Shown: positions 1-6,990, numbered from the stretch's first letter. The stretch: DNA of 10,957 nucleotides from Lachnospiraceae bacterium UBA7188 (GCA_002490995.1 DKVC01000187.1:1-10957); one strand, 5' to 3'. Notes: generated by a model from the sequence alone, not told the origin. Numbers and translations are program-made.

Positions 1-22
1 TTAACATAGGTCAGATGACCAA

Positions 23-94
23 TGACTCCAACGGGAATCGAACCAGTGTTACCGCCGTGAAAGGGCGATGTCTTAACCGCTTGACCATGGAGCC
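23..94 (-). tRNA. tRNA-Glu (anticodon UUC)
   Basis: The minus strand folds as a complete 72-nt cloverleaf. The acceptor stem GGCTCCA pairs with TGGAGTC (one G-U at pair 2-71) and the discriminator base is A. The anticodon stem TCGCC/GGCGG closes the loop CTTTCAC, giving anticodon TTC (plus-strand 59..61). The T arm contains GGTTCGATTCC. The 3' CCA is not encoded, since ATTGG follows the acceptor stem. A short palindrome, GGTCATCTGACC on the minus strand at 9..20, lies just downstream and may be part of the 3' processing or termination region, but the window ends there. Confidence 0.96.
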
Positions 95-115
95 ACAACA
101 TCCCTGACGAATGCT

Positions 116-144
116 ATAATAACACATCTCTTCGTGTTTGGCAA
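116..144 (-). promoter_or_regulatory. Promoter of tRNA-Glu
   Basis: On the minus strand a -35 box TTGCCA (139..144) is followed by a 17-nt spacer and a -10 box TATTAT (116..121). This puts the transcription start about 15 nt before the mature tRNA 5' end, a normal leader for RNase P processing. The DNA upstream of the -35 (145..205) is AT-rich and carries 11-bp phased repeats, as an UP element might. Both boxes match the housekeeping sigma consensus well (4 of 6 and 5 of 6). Confidence 0.75.
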
Positions 145-159
145 GAGGAAATTTTATGA

Positions 160-203
160 TTTTCCAACCATTTTCCAATTCGTTTCATAAAGGTTTCATA
201 AGG
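160..203. repeat. Phased 11-bp direct repeats upstream of the tRNA promoter
   Basis: On the plus strand four consecutive 11-nt units form two pairs: TTTTCCAACCA, TTTTCCAATTC, then GTTTCATAAAG, GTTTCATAAGG. The period is close to one helical turn, so the T/A tracts lie on one face of the DNA. The array sits between the DUF4349 stop codon (213) and the tRNA-Glu -35 box (144). It could act as a curved or UP-like element, but function is inferred from position only. Confidence 0.5.
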
Positions 204-212
204 TGTTCCTGT

Positions 213-1268
213 TCACTCGGCACCACCGCCAGGTGTCTTCAGCTGCTCATCCAGCTTTTTGCGCTTCTTCCTGCGATGCTTCCGGATAACCAGCACGATT
301 GCCGCGATAATCACGCCCCAGATCACCAGATAAGGGATATGTACCAGGAACCAGATGCCGAACTCCAGTGTTCCGTGCCCGATACTCAGCAGGCTCTCCC
401 CGAAGCCCTCCGATATCCGCTCCCAGACCGTAGGCTCTTCCACAGGCGTCAATTCCTTCACCTCGGAAATACTGAGTTCCACCGTGCTGTAATCAACCAG
501 ATTGTCAATGGTCCGCAGCTGTGACTCCATGCTCTCCAGCTGGTAGCGAACTTCCGACAGGCGCTGCTCTATGGTGATGATATCTTCTATGGTCTCCGCC
601 TTATCCAGAAATTCCAGCAGCCTGGACTGTTCCGTGCGGAGGGTATTCCGGCGGCTCTCCATATCAACGTAAGATAATGTCACATCTTCCACATTATCAT
701 ATCGCCTGACGATATTGCCGATATCTGCCATCGTCTTCAAGAAATCGCTCAGCCTTTCACCGGGAATCCGTACCGTCAAATGAGCGCTGCGATTGACGCT
801 GTATCCGGAATAGCTGCTGCCGTTATAGGTATCCATGCTTTCCACATAGCCGCCCAGATCCTGAATCTGTGTCTCCAGGGAAGACATCGTCTGATCGAAT
901 TCTTTGGTCTCCACCTCAAGTTCCACAGTTTTGATCAGTTTTCGTCCTTCCAACAGGCCTGTATTATCCGTGCCACTTTCGTAATCCGCGGAATTATCAG
1001 AGACGTCCAGGCCTGTCTCTTGCTCATAGAAACTGCCTCCCACATTGTAGGATCCTGCAGTCGTTTTTACATCCGCCATCTCTGCAGAACCAGCCCCGTT
1101 CTTTGCAGCGCCGCAGCCTGTGCACAGAACCGCTGTTAATGCCAGCAAAACGGCGGCCATTCCCTTTCTGCTTAAAATTCCCCGTACTCCTCCCTTCTCC
1201 GCATTTGCGCCGAAAATATTCCAGCCAAAACTTCTTCCATGCAGCATTTCTCTTCTCTTTTCTCTCAT
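213..1268 (-). CDS. DUF4349 domain-containing membrane-anchored lipoprotein
   Basis: A 351-residue protein of the DUF4349 family; the biochemical role of the family is unknown. Start 1268 was chosen because GGGAGG lies 7 to 8 nt upstream; the frame stays open to 1442 but that extension has no comparable ribosome site. A basic N-terminus precedes a hydrophobic stretch at residues 37..51 ending in C-T-G-C, so Cys52 is a likely lipidation site, although the -3 Cys is atypical and the n-region is long (about 35 residues). After an acidic, Ser/Gly-rich linker (53..107) the DUF4349 domain runs from about 108 to 340. It contains beta-rich segments (KTVELEVET, AHLTVRIPG), a charged predicted coiled-coil at about 185..265, a membrane helix at about 315..338, and a basic tail (RKHRRKKRKK). 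The coiled-coil region would be outside and the basic tail inside. Family assignment is from recognition of these motifs. Confidence 0.85.
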   Translation of the reverse strand: MREKRREMLHGRSFGWNIFGANAEKGGVRGILSRKGMAAVLLALTAVLCTGCGAAKNGAGSAEMADVKTTAGSYNVGGSFYEQETGLDVSDNSADYESGTDNTGLLEGRKLIKTVELEVETKEFDQTMSSLETQIQDLGGYVESMDTYNGSSYSGYSVNRSAHLTVRIPGERLSDFLKTMADIGNIVRRYDNVEDVTLSYVDMESRRNTLRTEQSRLLEFLDKAETIEDIITIEQRLSEVRYQLESMESQLRTIDNLVDYSTVELSISEVKELTPVEEPTVWERISEGFGESLLSIGHGTLEFGIWFLVHIPYLVIWGVIIAAIVLVIRKHRRKKRKKLDEQLKTPGGGAE

Positions 1269-1363
1269 CCCATTTCCTCCCTTTTCCCATTTTTTGTTTC
1301 TTCCCAATCCCTCTTTGCCACGAGCAGCGGCTTCACACGTAAAACTTTGGAAGTCCGTCGCAG

Positions 1364-1392
1364 ATAATTGTCTCTGTCTCAGGAAGTGTCTA
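1364..1392 (-). promoter_or_regulatory. Putative promoter of the DUF4349 gene with overlapping inverted repeat
   Basis: On the minus strand TAGACA (1387..1392, 5 of 6 to the -35 consensus), a 17-nt spacer and AATTAT (1364..1369, 4 of 6 to the -10 consensus) lie about 95 nt upstream of the start codon. A perfect 7-bp inverted repeat TCAGGAA/TTCCTGA (1379..1385 and 1398..1404, 12-nt spacer) brackets the -35 box, the right geometry for an operator. This is motif reading only. Confidence 0.4.
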
Positions 1393-1404
1393 CAAATTTC
1401 CTGA

Positions 1405-1666
1405 AAACAATACGGTCCAGCTTCCGGCTGCCTGTGACCCAAAGCAGGGAACCGCCCTCTGGCCAGTTCCTGTCTGCAAGTCCGGCAATGTCGTAACGCT
1501 GAACCGTAATATCAACTCAACCTGCCATATATACTCACCCTGGACGGCTTTGTATCTCCTGGCGGTCTTGCGTATAGAAACCCGATAAACGGCGGATTCA
1601 TTCCGGGTACAGCGCCTCTGCTCAGCAGCTGCATACAGGTACCGTCGCTTATATAAACGGAAAATT
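1405..1666. other. Spacer between the M16C peptidase and DUF4349 genes, no recognised gene
   Basis: No convincing start codon with a ribosome site, RNA gene or intrinsic terminator is seen here. The minus strand has one stop-free frame from the M16C stop codon to the TGA at 1512..1514 (about 50 codons, internal ATGs at 1632..1634 and 1599..1601), without a Shine-Dalgarno sequence; it may be repeat-derived or a gene remnant. The word ATATATACTCAC occurs at 1527..1538 and recurs exactly upstream of the activase gene. Confidence 0.4.
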
Positions 1667-4582
1667 CTAGAAAAGGTTCTCTATTTTCATAAATTTATCG
1701 GCTTCCGCCTTAATTTTCTGCTCGCTGCCTACCACGCAGAGGCAGTCATCCTCCATAAAGGCCCTTATATAGGCGCCCAGGCTGCGGATATCCTCCGGTG
1801 TGGCATCCATGACCTCATCTCTCTCCTTCTGGATCATATCCAGCGTAATGCCCCGAAGATAAGCCTCTCTGGAACGGCGCCCCTTTCCGGCTGCCGTCAG
1901 CGGCATATCCAGCTGGCTGAAGGTTCCGATGATATACTGGGTCATGGTGCGTTCGCTGGCATCATAGTTTTCTATAAAATCTGCCGCGTTTTCGTACACC
2001 TGAATGGTCTGCCCCAGATTAGGGTCGCGGTAGGATACAAAATAACAGTCGCCTGTCCTGCCGAAACCGCACATACAGCCATAAGCCCCGCCCTTGACAC
2101 GGATATTTGTCCACAGATACTCGTAGCCCATCATTACGCTGAGAACCTTCAGCGCTCCCCTGTAAGGAAGGCCCTTCTTCAGGAAATTCCCGGCGCGGCA
2201 AACATACTGTACCTGTCCCGGCGTCATGAAGCCTTCGTTCTTTTTCGATACCTCAGGCACATATTTTTCCTTCCTGACCTCACAGGTGTACAGCTTCTCC
2301 TTCAGCTTCGCCACCACAGGCTCCAGGCTTTCAAATGCCTTCTCATCGCCGGTAAAGTCCACGTAAAGATTCTCAGGGCGGAAAATCATCCTGCACAATG
2401 TCTCAAGACACTGCGCCAAAGACTCCTTTTTGTCCTCATATTCCTTCTCCAGGCACAGAGACAGACGGTACTGGGAGATTCCGGACAATTCCTCATTGAG
2501 CGCATATCCTGCGTCCCCATAGGAAAGCGCCCTTGAGATTGCCACACTGTGGCCGGCTGCCAGCATATATTCCTGCATCCTGGAATTGTTCTCCGCCAGA
2601 ATCTCCTTAAGCCTCTTTGTGTCCTGCACATGGCTGGTGAGAATCAGCTCCTCCATCAGCTCCATGGCCCTGTCCAGATTGCCGTAGAGCGCCTTGGTGC
2701 TGATTTCCATCGTTGGCATATTCCGCTCCGGATCCTGCACATTGACGTAATTATTACATGCAACGGAAATGTCCCCGGTGGCCAGATTAATCTCATTGCT
2801 CAGCTCCGCATAAGAATAATGCTCCGTATCCACATGGCAGAACACATTCTGAAGGATTCCGATATAAGGGAAATATTTTGCGGGTACATCCTTCACGCTG
2901 AAAATCAGCCGCAGATATCCGATGCCGTTGGTAAACACATTGTGATACAGCGCCGGAATTCCCGCCAGCGTCCGCTCCTCATTATACAGCGGCGCCGCCT
3001 GCCTCTTCATGTCCTCCCTGTTCAGAAGCGGAATCCTGGCCAGGTCCTCCGGGGCGTCCTCGTTTTCCCGGAAGGCATCCAGCGCTTCCATCATATTGTG
3101 TATCTGCGTCACTTCCGCTTCCGACAACTGTGCCCTTTTTTCCGCAAGGGCTGCCTTCAGCGACTCCTCCTCAGCCTTCGCCAGCCCTTCCTTCGGCTGC
3201 AGGATGACCATTGCCGCATGCGTATTGTCCAGAAAATACTTTTTCACCAGGGCTTCAAAATACCCTTCTTCCACCCGTTGACGCAGCTTCGCATAGGTAG
3301 CGTTTGCCTCAATATGAATGAAAGGCTTGCTGTCATCGTACATCCAGCTGCTCAGAACGCTCAGTCCATACATCAGCCCCTTGGGGAAGCTCCCGAAATC
3401 CGCCTCTCTGTACTTGAATTCATAATGATTGATAGCCGCCAGAAGCGCTTTCCTGTCGAATCCGTCCCTGACGATTCCCTCCAGCACTTCCTTTATGGTA
3501 TCCTTAAATTCTTCTTCCCTGTCCACGGAGGTGCCCTTTGCCACCACGCTGAAGCAGGGCTGCTTTAAGTCATTATCGTACATGCTGTATACATCCTTGC
3601 CGATTCCCTTATCGATCAGCGCTTTTTTCAGCGGCGCCCCCGGAACCGTACACAGCACATAATCCAGAATCTGGAATGCCACATAGAGCTCCCTGTCCAG
3701 GGTATCTCCCACGGACAGATTCCAGGCAAGATAGGTATTCTCATCCGCATTCTCGCCTTCGCTGATGGGGAATTCCCTGACTCTGCGCACAGGCGTATCA
3801 AAAGGCGCTTCGGAATTCACCTCGGAATCCACCTGCAGCGCATCGTAAGCGGAAAGGTAATGCTCGTCAATAAAGGCGAGCTTCTCCGCCATATCCATAT
3901 TGCCGTACAGATAGATATAGCTGTTGGAAGGATGATAATAGGTCCTGTGGAAATCCAGAAACTGCTCATAGGTCAGTTCCGGAATCACCTTGGGGTCTCC
4001 TCCGGATTCGCAGCTGTAAGTGGTATGGGGATAGAGCGCCGCGGTAATCTCCTGGAACAATATGGAATCCGGCGATGAGAGCGCCCCCTTCATCTCATTG
4101 TATACTACACCATTGTAGGACAATTCTCCGTTTTCGTCCAGCTCGTAATGCCATCCTTCCTGGCGGAAAATGGCTTCATTCTGATAAATGTTGGGATAAA
4201 AAACCGCATCCAGATACACATGCATCAGATTCTGGAAATCCCTGTCGTTGCAGCTTGCCACCGGATACACCGTATGGTCCGGATAAGTTACGGCATTCAG
4301 GAAGGTATTGAGAGAGCCCTTTGCCAGCTCAATGAAGGGATCCTTGATGGGGAACTCCCTGGAGCCGCAGAGCACGGAATGCTCCAGGATATGCGCCACG
4401 CCGGTGGAATCCTTCGGTGTGGTACGGAATCCGATATAAAAAACCTTGTTGTCGTCGTCATTGGAAACCAGAGCCACCCTGGCGCCGGTCTTCTTGTGCC
4501 GGCACAGGTACGTAACGCTGTTGATATCCGCAATCTCCCGTTTCTCAATGACCTCATAGCCTGTCAGTTCTTCTACTTTCAT
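1667..4582 (-). CDS. M16C family zinc metallopeptidase (insulinase / presequence protease-like)
   Basis: A 971-residue single-chain M16C peptidase, the usual length for the PreP/Cym1 type, which degrades short peptides inside a closed two-halved chamber. The inverted zinc motif H-x-x-E-H is present as H64-I-L-E67-H68 in a GVAHILEHSVLCGS context. The third zinc ligand is probably E163 in YNEMKGA, 95 residues later, as expected for this subfamily. A charged helical linker (about 462..505) joins the halves. The C-terminal half carries the conserved R828/Y834 pair in RVKGGAYG, which contacts substrate in M16 enzymes. No signal peptide is visible, so a cytoplasmic role is likely. The start is supported by AGAGGAG 10 nt upstream. 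The gene stands alone between two spacers, and no clear sigma-70 promoter was found upstream, where the DNA is filled with inverted repeats. All key residues are intact. Confidence 0.93.
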   Translation of the reverse strand: MKVEELTGYEVIEKREIADINSVTYLCRHKKTGARVALVSNDDDNKVFYIGFRTTPKDSTGVAHILEHSVLCGSREFPIKDPFIELAKGSLNTFLNAVTYPDHTVYPVASCNDRDFQNLMHVYLDAVFYPNIYQNEAIFRQEGWHYELDENGELSYNGVVYNEMKGALSSPDSILFQEITAALYPHTTYSCESGGDPKVIPELTYEQFLDFHRTYYHPSNSYIYLYGNMDMAEKLAFIDEHYLSAYDALQVDSEVNSEAPFDTPVRRVREFPISEGENADENTYLAWNLSVGDTLDRELYVAFQILDYVLCTVPGAPLKKALIDKGIGKDVYSMYDNDLKQPCFSVVAKGTSVDREEEFKDTIKEVLEGIVRDGFDRKALLAAINHYEFKYREADFGSFPKGLMYGLSVLSSWMYDDSKPFIHIEANATYAKLRQRVEEGYFEALVKKYFLDNTHAAMVILQPKEGLAKAEEESLKAALAEKRAQLSEAEVTQIHNMMEALDAFRENEDAPEDLARIPLLNREDMKRQAAPLYNEERTLAGIPALYHNVFTNGIGYLRLIFSVKDVPAKYFPYIGILQNVFCHVDTEHYSYAELSNEINLATGDISVACNNYVNVQDPERNMPTMEISTKALYGNLDRAMELMEELILTSHVQDTKRLKEILAENNSRMQEYMLAAGHSVAISRALSYGDAGYALNEELSGISQYRLSLCLEKEYEDKKESLAQCLETLCRMIFRPENLYVDFTGDEKAFESLEPVVAKLKEKLYTCEVRKEKYVPEVSKKNEGFMTPGQVQYVCRAGNFLKKGLPYRGALKVLSVMMGYEYLWTNIRVKGGAYGCMCGFGRTGDCYFVSYRDPNLGQTIQVYENAADFIENYDASERTMTQYIIGTFSQLDMPLTAAGKGRRSREAYLRGITLDMIQKERDEVMDATPEDIRSLGAYIRAFMEDDCLCVVGSEQKIKAEADKFMKIENLF

Positions 4583-4634
4583 TCTGATGCTTCTCCTCTC
4601 ATACTTTCATTCCGTTATATATACTGCACACCGG

Positions 4635-4738
4635 TTATACTCGTGAGCGCATTCATTTGCCGCTTTCCTGTCGCATATTGCACAAGCGCTCACTCGTTAT
4701 ACATTCAATTTGGCAAACGTTTTCGAGCGCGAGTATAA
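4635..4738. repeat. Imperfect palindrome upstream of the M16C peptidase gene
   Basis: Plus-strand TTATACTCG (4635..4643) is the exact inverse of CGAGTATAA (4730..4738). TTTGCC (4656..4661) is the inverse of GGCAAA (4712..4717), and both arms have the same 12-nt internal gap. Inside, GTGAGCGC (4643..4650) can pair with GCGCTCAC (4686..4693), while GCGCTC (4686..4691) can instead pair with GAGCGC (4725..4730), so the pairings exclude each other. The element ends about 50 nt before the M16C start codon and could fold in its mRNA leader or bind a dimeric regulator. Confidence 0.6.
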
Positions 4739-4751
4739 GGAAATGTCTACA
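4736..4751. repeat. 16-nt shared box, copy 2
   Basis: TAAGGAAATGTCTACA on the plus strand. Related copies are TCAGGAAGTGTCTACA (1379..1394) and TAAGGAAGCGTCTGCA (7199..7214); twelve of sixteen positions are the same in all three. This copy joins the end of the 104-nt palindrome to the start of the next inverted repeat. Confidence 0.5.
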
Positions 4752-4752
4752 G

Positions 4753-4824
4753 ATAACTGCTGCAAGTTTATAGCAATTTTTATGTTATTTCGAGGCTTTT
4801 GCCTAAAGAAGTTGCAGCAGTTAT
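4753..4824. repeat. 72-nt inverted repeat (13-bp arms) downstream of the 151-residue gene
   Basis: ATAACTGCTGCAA (4753..4765) is exactly inverted as TTGCAGCAGTTAT (4812..4824), with a 46-nt loop holding a small AGGC-TTTT-GCCT hairpin (4793..4804). It begins 15 nt after the stop codon of the minus-strand gene ending at 4840. It might serve as a transcript end or 3' stability element, but the stem is not followed by a proper T-run on the minus strand, so it is not a classical intrinsic terminator. Confidence 0.6.
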
Positions 4825-4839
4825 TTTCCGACAGTTTCT

Positions 4840-5295
4840 TTACAGTGCAGTCAGGGCCAGCTTACTCACCGACAGTTCCTGTATCACATATCCCTGTCTC
4901 TCCTTCTCCCGGGGCGGTACGCCGGCCAGTTCCTCCACTGTAAGCTGCCTGGTCACGTAGCGTTTTTTTCCTTCCGTCCCTGCCTTTCCGGGAGCGCCTT
5001 TGACTCCAATCCTCAGGAAGGGCTTCTTCTCCTCAATCATGACCACCCGCACCTTCGCCTTCATCTGCCTGTAAATCTTCACCAGAAAGCTGTCCGGCTC
5101 CAGATAGTAAAGATGCGTCTCCAGCGTATCCTCCAGGTCTGCTTCCGGAAGAATGTACTTCTGCATCACCAGTCTGAACTTAAACAGAATCTCTTCCTCC
5201 TCCAGAAATTCCCCAAAGGTATACTTACAGCCCACGTAGATACGCGCGGTATCCTGTACGCTGTATTTATAATCTTCATAAACCGTCTTTTGCAT
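4840..5295 (-). CDS. Unrecognised 151-residue protein, last gene of three-gene operon
   Basis: I do not recognise this family. The protein is soluble, with no signal peptide or membrane segment. It has an acidic patch EFLEEEEI near residue 30, a mixed alpha/beta-looking middle (YYLEPDSFLVKIYRQMKAKVRVVMIEEKKPFLRI, given here only to locate it at about 63..96) and a basic Gly/Lys-rich loop at about 98..111. It is probably a real gene: AGAGGA lies 8 nt before the ATG, the start overlaps the end of the sigma-like gene by 20 nt in another frame (translational coupling is likely), and no competing frame is as well placed. The overlap suggests that it works with, or is made in proportion to, the sigma-like protein. 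Confidence 0.75.
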   Translation of the reverse strand: MQKTVYEDYKYSVQDTARIYVGCKYTFGEFLEEEEILFKFRLVMQKYILPEADLEDTLETHLYYLEPDSFLVKIYRQMKAKVRVVMIEEKKPFLRIGVKGAPGKAGTEGKKRYVTRQLTVEELAGVPPREKERQGYVIQELSVSKLALTAL

Positions 5296-6052
5296 ACTCT
5301 ATATCCTCTATCTGAAAACCGCTTATCCGCATTGCATCCTGAACGGAATCCAGGGACAGACCCGACTCCCTGGCAAGCTCCTGGGGCGTCACCTTCCGCT
5401 GCAGCTCCTCTGCCAACTCTCTGGCCCTGTCCGCCACTTTGTTCACCTTATCGGCCACTTTTCTGTCTCTCTTCTCCTGGTCAGTCTTCTCCCGAATCAA
5501 GGCTTCCATGGCATCCATAATGCCCCTCACCAGCATTCCCTCCACTTCGTCGGGTTTCCTTCCGCCGCCTTCCGATCCTCCGGCTCCCGACACCAGCATC
5601 TCCACCCCCATTGCCAGGGCCACGTTGCCTTCCCCGATGAGATCCTCCAGAAGGATGCCCTGTCCCGAGTAAAGCTTCGCAATATCCGCCACATCCTTCA
5701 GATAACTCTCCGTCAGGCGCTGTCCTGACAGAGCGTCCCCGGCCATGGCCGAAATGGTATATGCCCGCCTCTCCCCGTCGCTGTATACCGGAAGCGCCTC
5801 CAGCCCGTCCAGATAAACCTGAAGATAACTCCGCTCCTCTTCCGTCAGCCCGGCCTCCGGGTCCGCAGGCTCCCCTATGCCCACATGGTGCTTCTCCAGA
5901 TAGTCATACACCATCTGAAGCTGCGCGTCATTGAATTCCAGGTCGGAGAACTCCTCCTTCACCTGCTCCTCGCTGATACAGTTTCCCTGTTCCCTGGCAA
6001 TCCGCCGTATACGTTGCAGGCTCTCCGCAAACGCCGTTTCTCTGGATATCAT
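5276..6052 (-). CDS. Degenerate sigma-70-like protein lacking regions 2.3/2.4 and 4
   Basis: A 258-residue protein that resembles a primary sigma factor in pieces. Residues 1..60 look like region 1.1 (helical, ending EKHHVGIGEP). Residues 107..143 match region 2.1/2.2, the RNA polymerase core-binding helix (DVADIAKLYSGQGILLEDL then IGEGNVALAMGVEML). Residues 189..245 match region 3 (KVNKVADRARELAEEL, VTPQELARESGLSLDSVQDAMRIS). Where region 2.3/2.4 should carry the aromatic -10 recognition and melting residues there is a Gly/Ser-rich linker (GAGGSEGGGRK, about 146..156) followed by a helix without Trp or Tyr. Region 4, which reads the -35 box, is absent. The frame is open to 6199 but 6052 has the GGAGG site and follows the upstream stop at 6078. 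It may bind core polymerase without directing promoter use; this is inference. Confidence 0.8.
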   Translation of the reverse strand: MISRETAFAESLQRIRRIAREQGNCISEEQVKEEFSDLEFNDAQLQMVYDYLEKHHVGIGEPADPEAGLTEEERSYLQVYLDGLEALPVYSDGERRAYTISAMAGDALSGQRLTESYLKDVADIAKLYSGQGILLEDLIGEGNVALAMGVEMLVSGAGGSEGGGRKPDEVEGMLVRGIMDAMEALIREKTDQEKRDRKVADKVNKVADRARELAEELQRKVTPQELARESGLSLDSVQDAMRISGFQIEDIEYAKDGL

Positions 6053-6077
6053 CCCTCTGCTTTCCTCCCCTCCCGGT

Positions 6078-6923
6078 TTACTGCACATGCGTATGGGTAA
6101 ACAGATGCTGCTGGCAGTATTCATAATTCCCGTTGCATTTGGAGCAGAAACGGAATTCCAGAGTAGGGTCGTCGTCCTCCGTCTGCCCGCAAATGGCACA
6201 TTTATGCTTCGCCACCTTAGAATTGCGCCTGATATCCTGCCTGAACTCCGCCCTGCGCTTCATCTGCTTCGGCGACATATGGATATGGTTCCTGGACGTA
6301 AAGAAGAAAATCACAAAACTGAGCAGCGAGGATGCTATGGCAATCCTGGTCACAAGGCTTCCCGCAAACAGGAAATCATATACCAGCACCAGGCCGTACA
6401 GGATGCCCATCCATTTCACCTTCACCGGGATAATGAACATCAGCAGCACCTGGACCTCCGGGAAGGTGGCGGCAAAAGCCAGGAATATGGACATGTTGAT
6501 GTAATATGTGCTGAAATAAAGCGACGCCAGGGTGGACACATAGCTCAGGTTCATCGCAGGCCCGCTCACAAAATACTGAATCACCAGCCACACAAAGCTC
6601 CCCAGCACGGTAAAAAACATACCGGACAGCAGATAGACATTATACCGCCAGGTCCCCCATGTACGCTCCAGGCTGGTGCCTATATTATAGTAAAAAAGCA
6701 GCATGATAATCGTAAACGGATCAAGCGAAGACGGCGGTATAATAATCCATGTAAATATCCTCCATATCTGCCCATGAAGGATCGCATAGGGATTCAACGT
6801 CAGATACAAAAGGAAATCCGCATTGACCAGCTCTATGACATAGCCCACCACATAACACAGGATCAGAATTAACGACAGATTGCTGATGGCATACTTTCCA
6901 AACCTTTTCTCAAACTTACTCAT
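6078..6923 (-). CDS. Rhomboid-like polytopic membrane protein with C-terminal zinc ribbon (probable pseudoprotease)
   Basis: A 281-residue integral membrane protein with about six hydrophobic segments (about 14..33, 57..79, 94..118, 130..152, 154..187, 189..208). The stretch QIWRIFTWIIIPPSS, then SLERTWGTWRYNVYLLSG (about 52..101), resembles the front half of rhomboid, derlin and TMEM115-type folds. The catalytic GxSG serine motif and matching membrane histidine of active rhomboids are not seen, so it is probably not a protease. A basic cytoplasmic linker (209..229) leads to a zinc-ribbon-like tail with C232-x2-C235, C250-x2-C253, then C260-x2-H263. The start at 6923 has AAGGAG 8 nt upstream; the longer frame to 6983 would place the -10 box inside the gene. 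It is the first gene of the operon, 25 nt before the sigma-like gene. Confidence 0.8.
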   Translation of the reverse strand: MSKFEKRFGKYAISNLSLILILCYVVGYVIELVNADFLLYLTLNPYAILHGQIWRIFTWIIIPPSSLDPFTIIMLLFYYNIGTSLERTWGTWRYNVYLLSGMFFTVLGSFVWLVIQYFVSGPAMNLSYVSTLASLYFSTYYINMSIFLAFAATFPEVQVLLMFIIPVKVKWMGILYGLVLVYDFLFAGSLVTRIAIASSLLSFVIFFFTSRNHIHMSPKQMKRRAEFRQDIRRNSKVAKHKCAICGQTEDDDPTLEFRFCSKCNGNYEYCQQHLFTHTHVQ

Positions 6924-6961
6924 CGCGCCTACTCCTTCTTCCACTCCTTCTTTCTTATAAC

Positions 6962-6990
6962 ATTTTATCATCCCCCCTTCCATAAGTAAA
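6962..6990 (-). promoter_or_regulatory. Promoter of the rhomboid-like / sigma-like / 151-residue operon
   Basis: On the minus strand TTTACT (6985..6990) is followed by a 17-nt spacer and TAAAAT (6962..6967, 5 of 6), with a TG one base before the -10 (extended -10). Transcription would start near 6954, about 30 nt before the start codon. A strongly AT-rich tract (7003..7040) lies upstream, between this promoter and the divergent one. Confidence 0.65.

Noticed and set aside
1269..1442. N-terminal extension of the DUF4349 protein up to 1442
   Set aside because: It would place the putative promoter inside the gene and bury the signal sequence; the ATG at 1268 has a strong ribosome site.
2549..3568. 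A 339-codon plus-strand frame within the M16C gene
   Set aside because: It is antisense to the catalytic peptidase frame, which has conserved motifs across this interval.
4751..4826. Classical intrinsic terminator at the end of the three-gene operon
   Set aside because: The loop is 46 nt and the minus-strand stem is followed by ATCTGT rather than a T-run, so it is recorded only as an inverted repeat.
5931..6872. A 313-codon plus-strand frame
   Set aside because: It lies opposite the sigma-like and rhomboid-like genes, whose membrane segments and motifs are clear on the minus strand.
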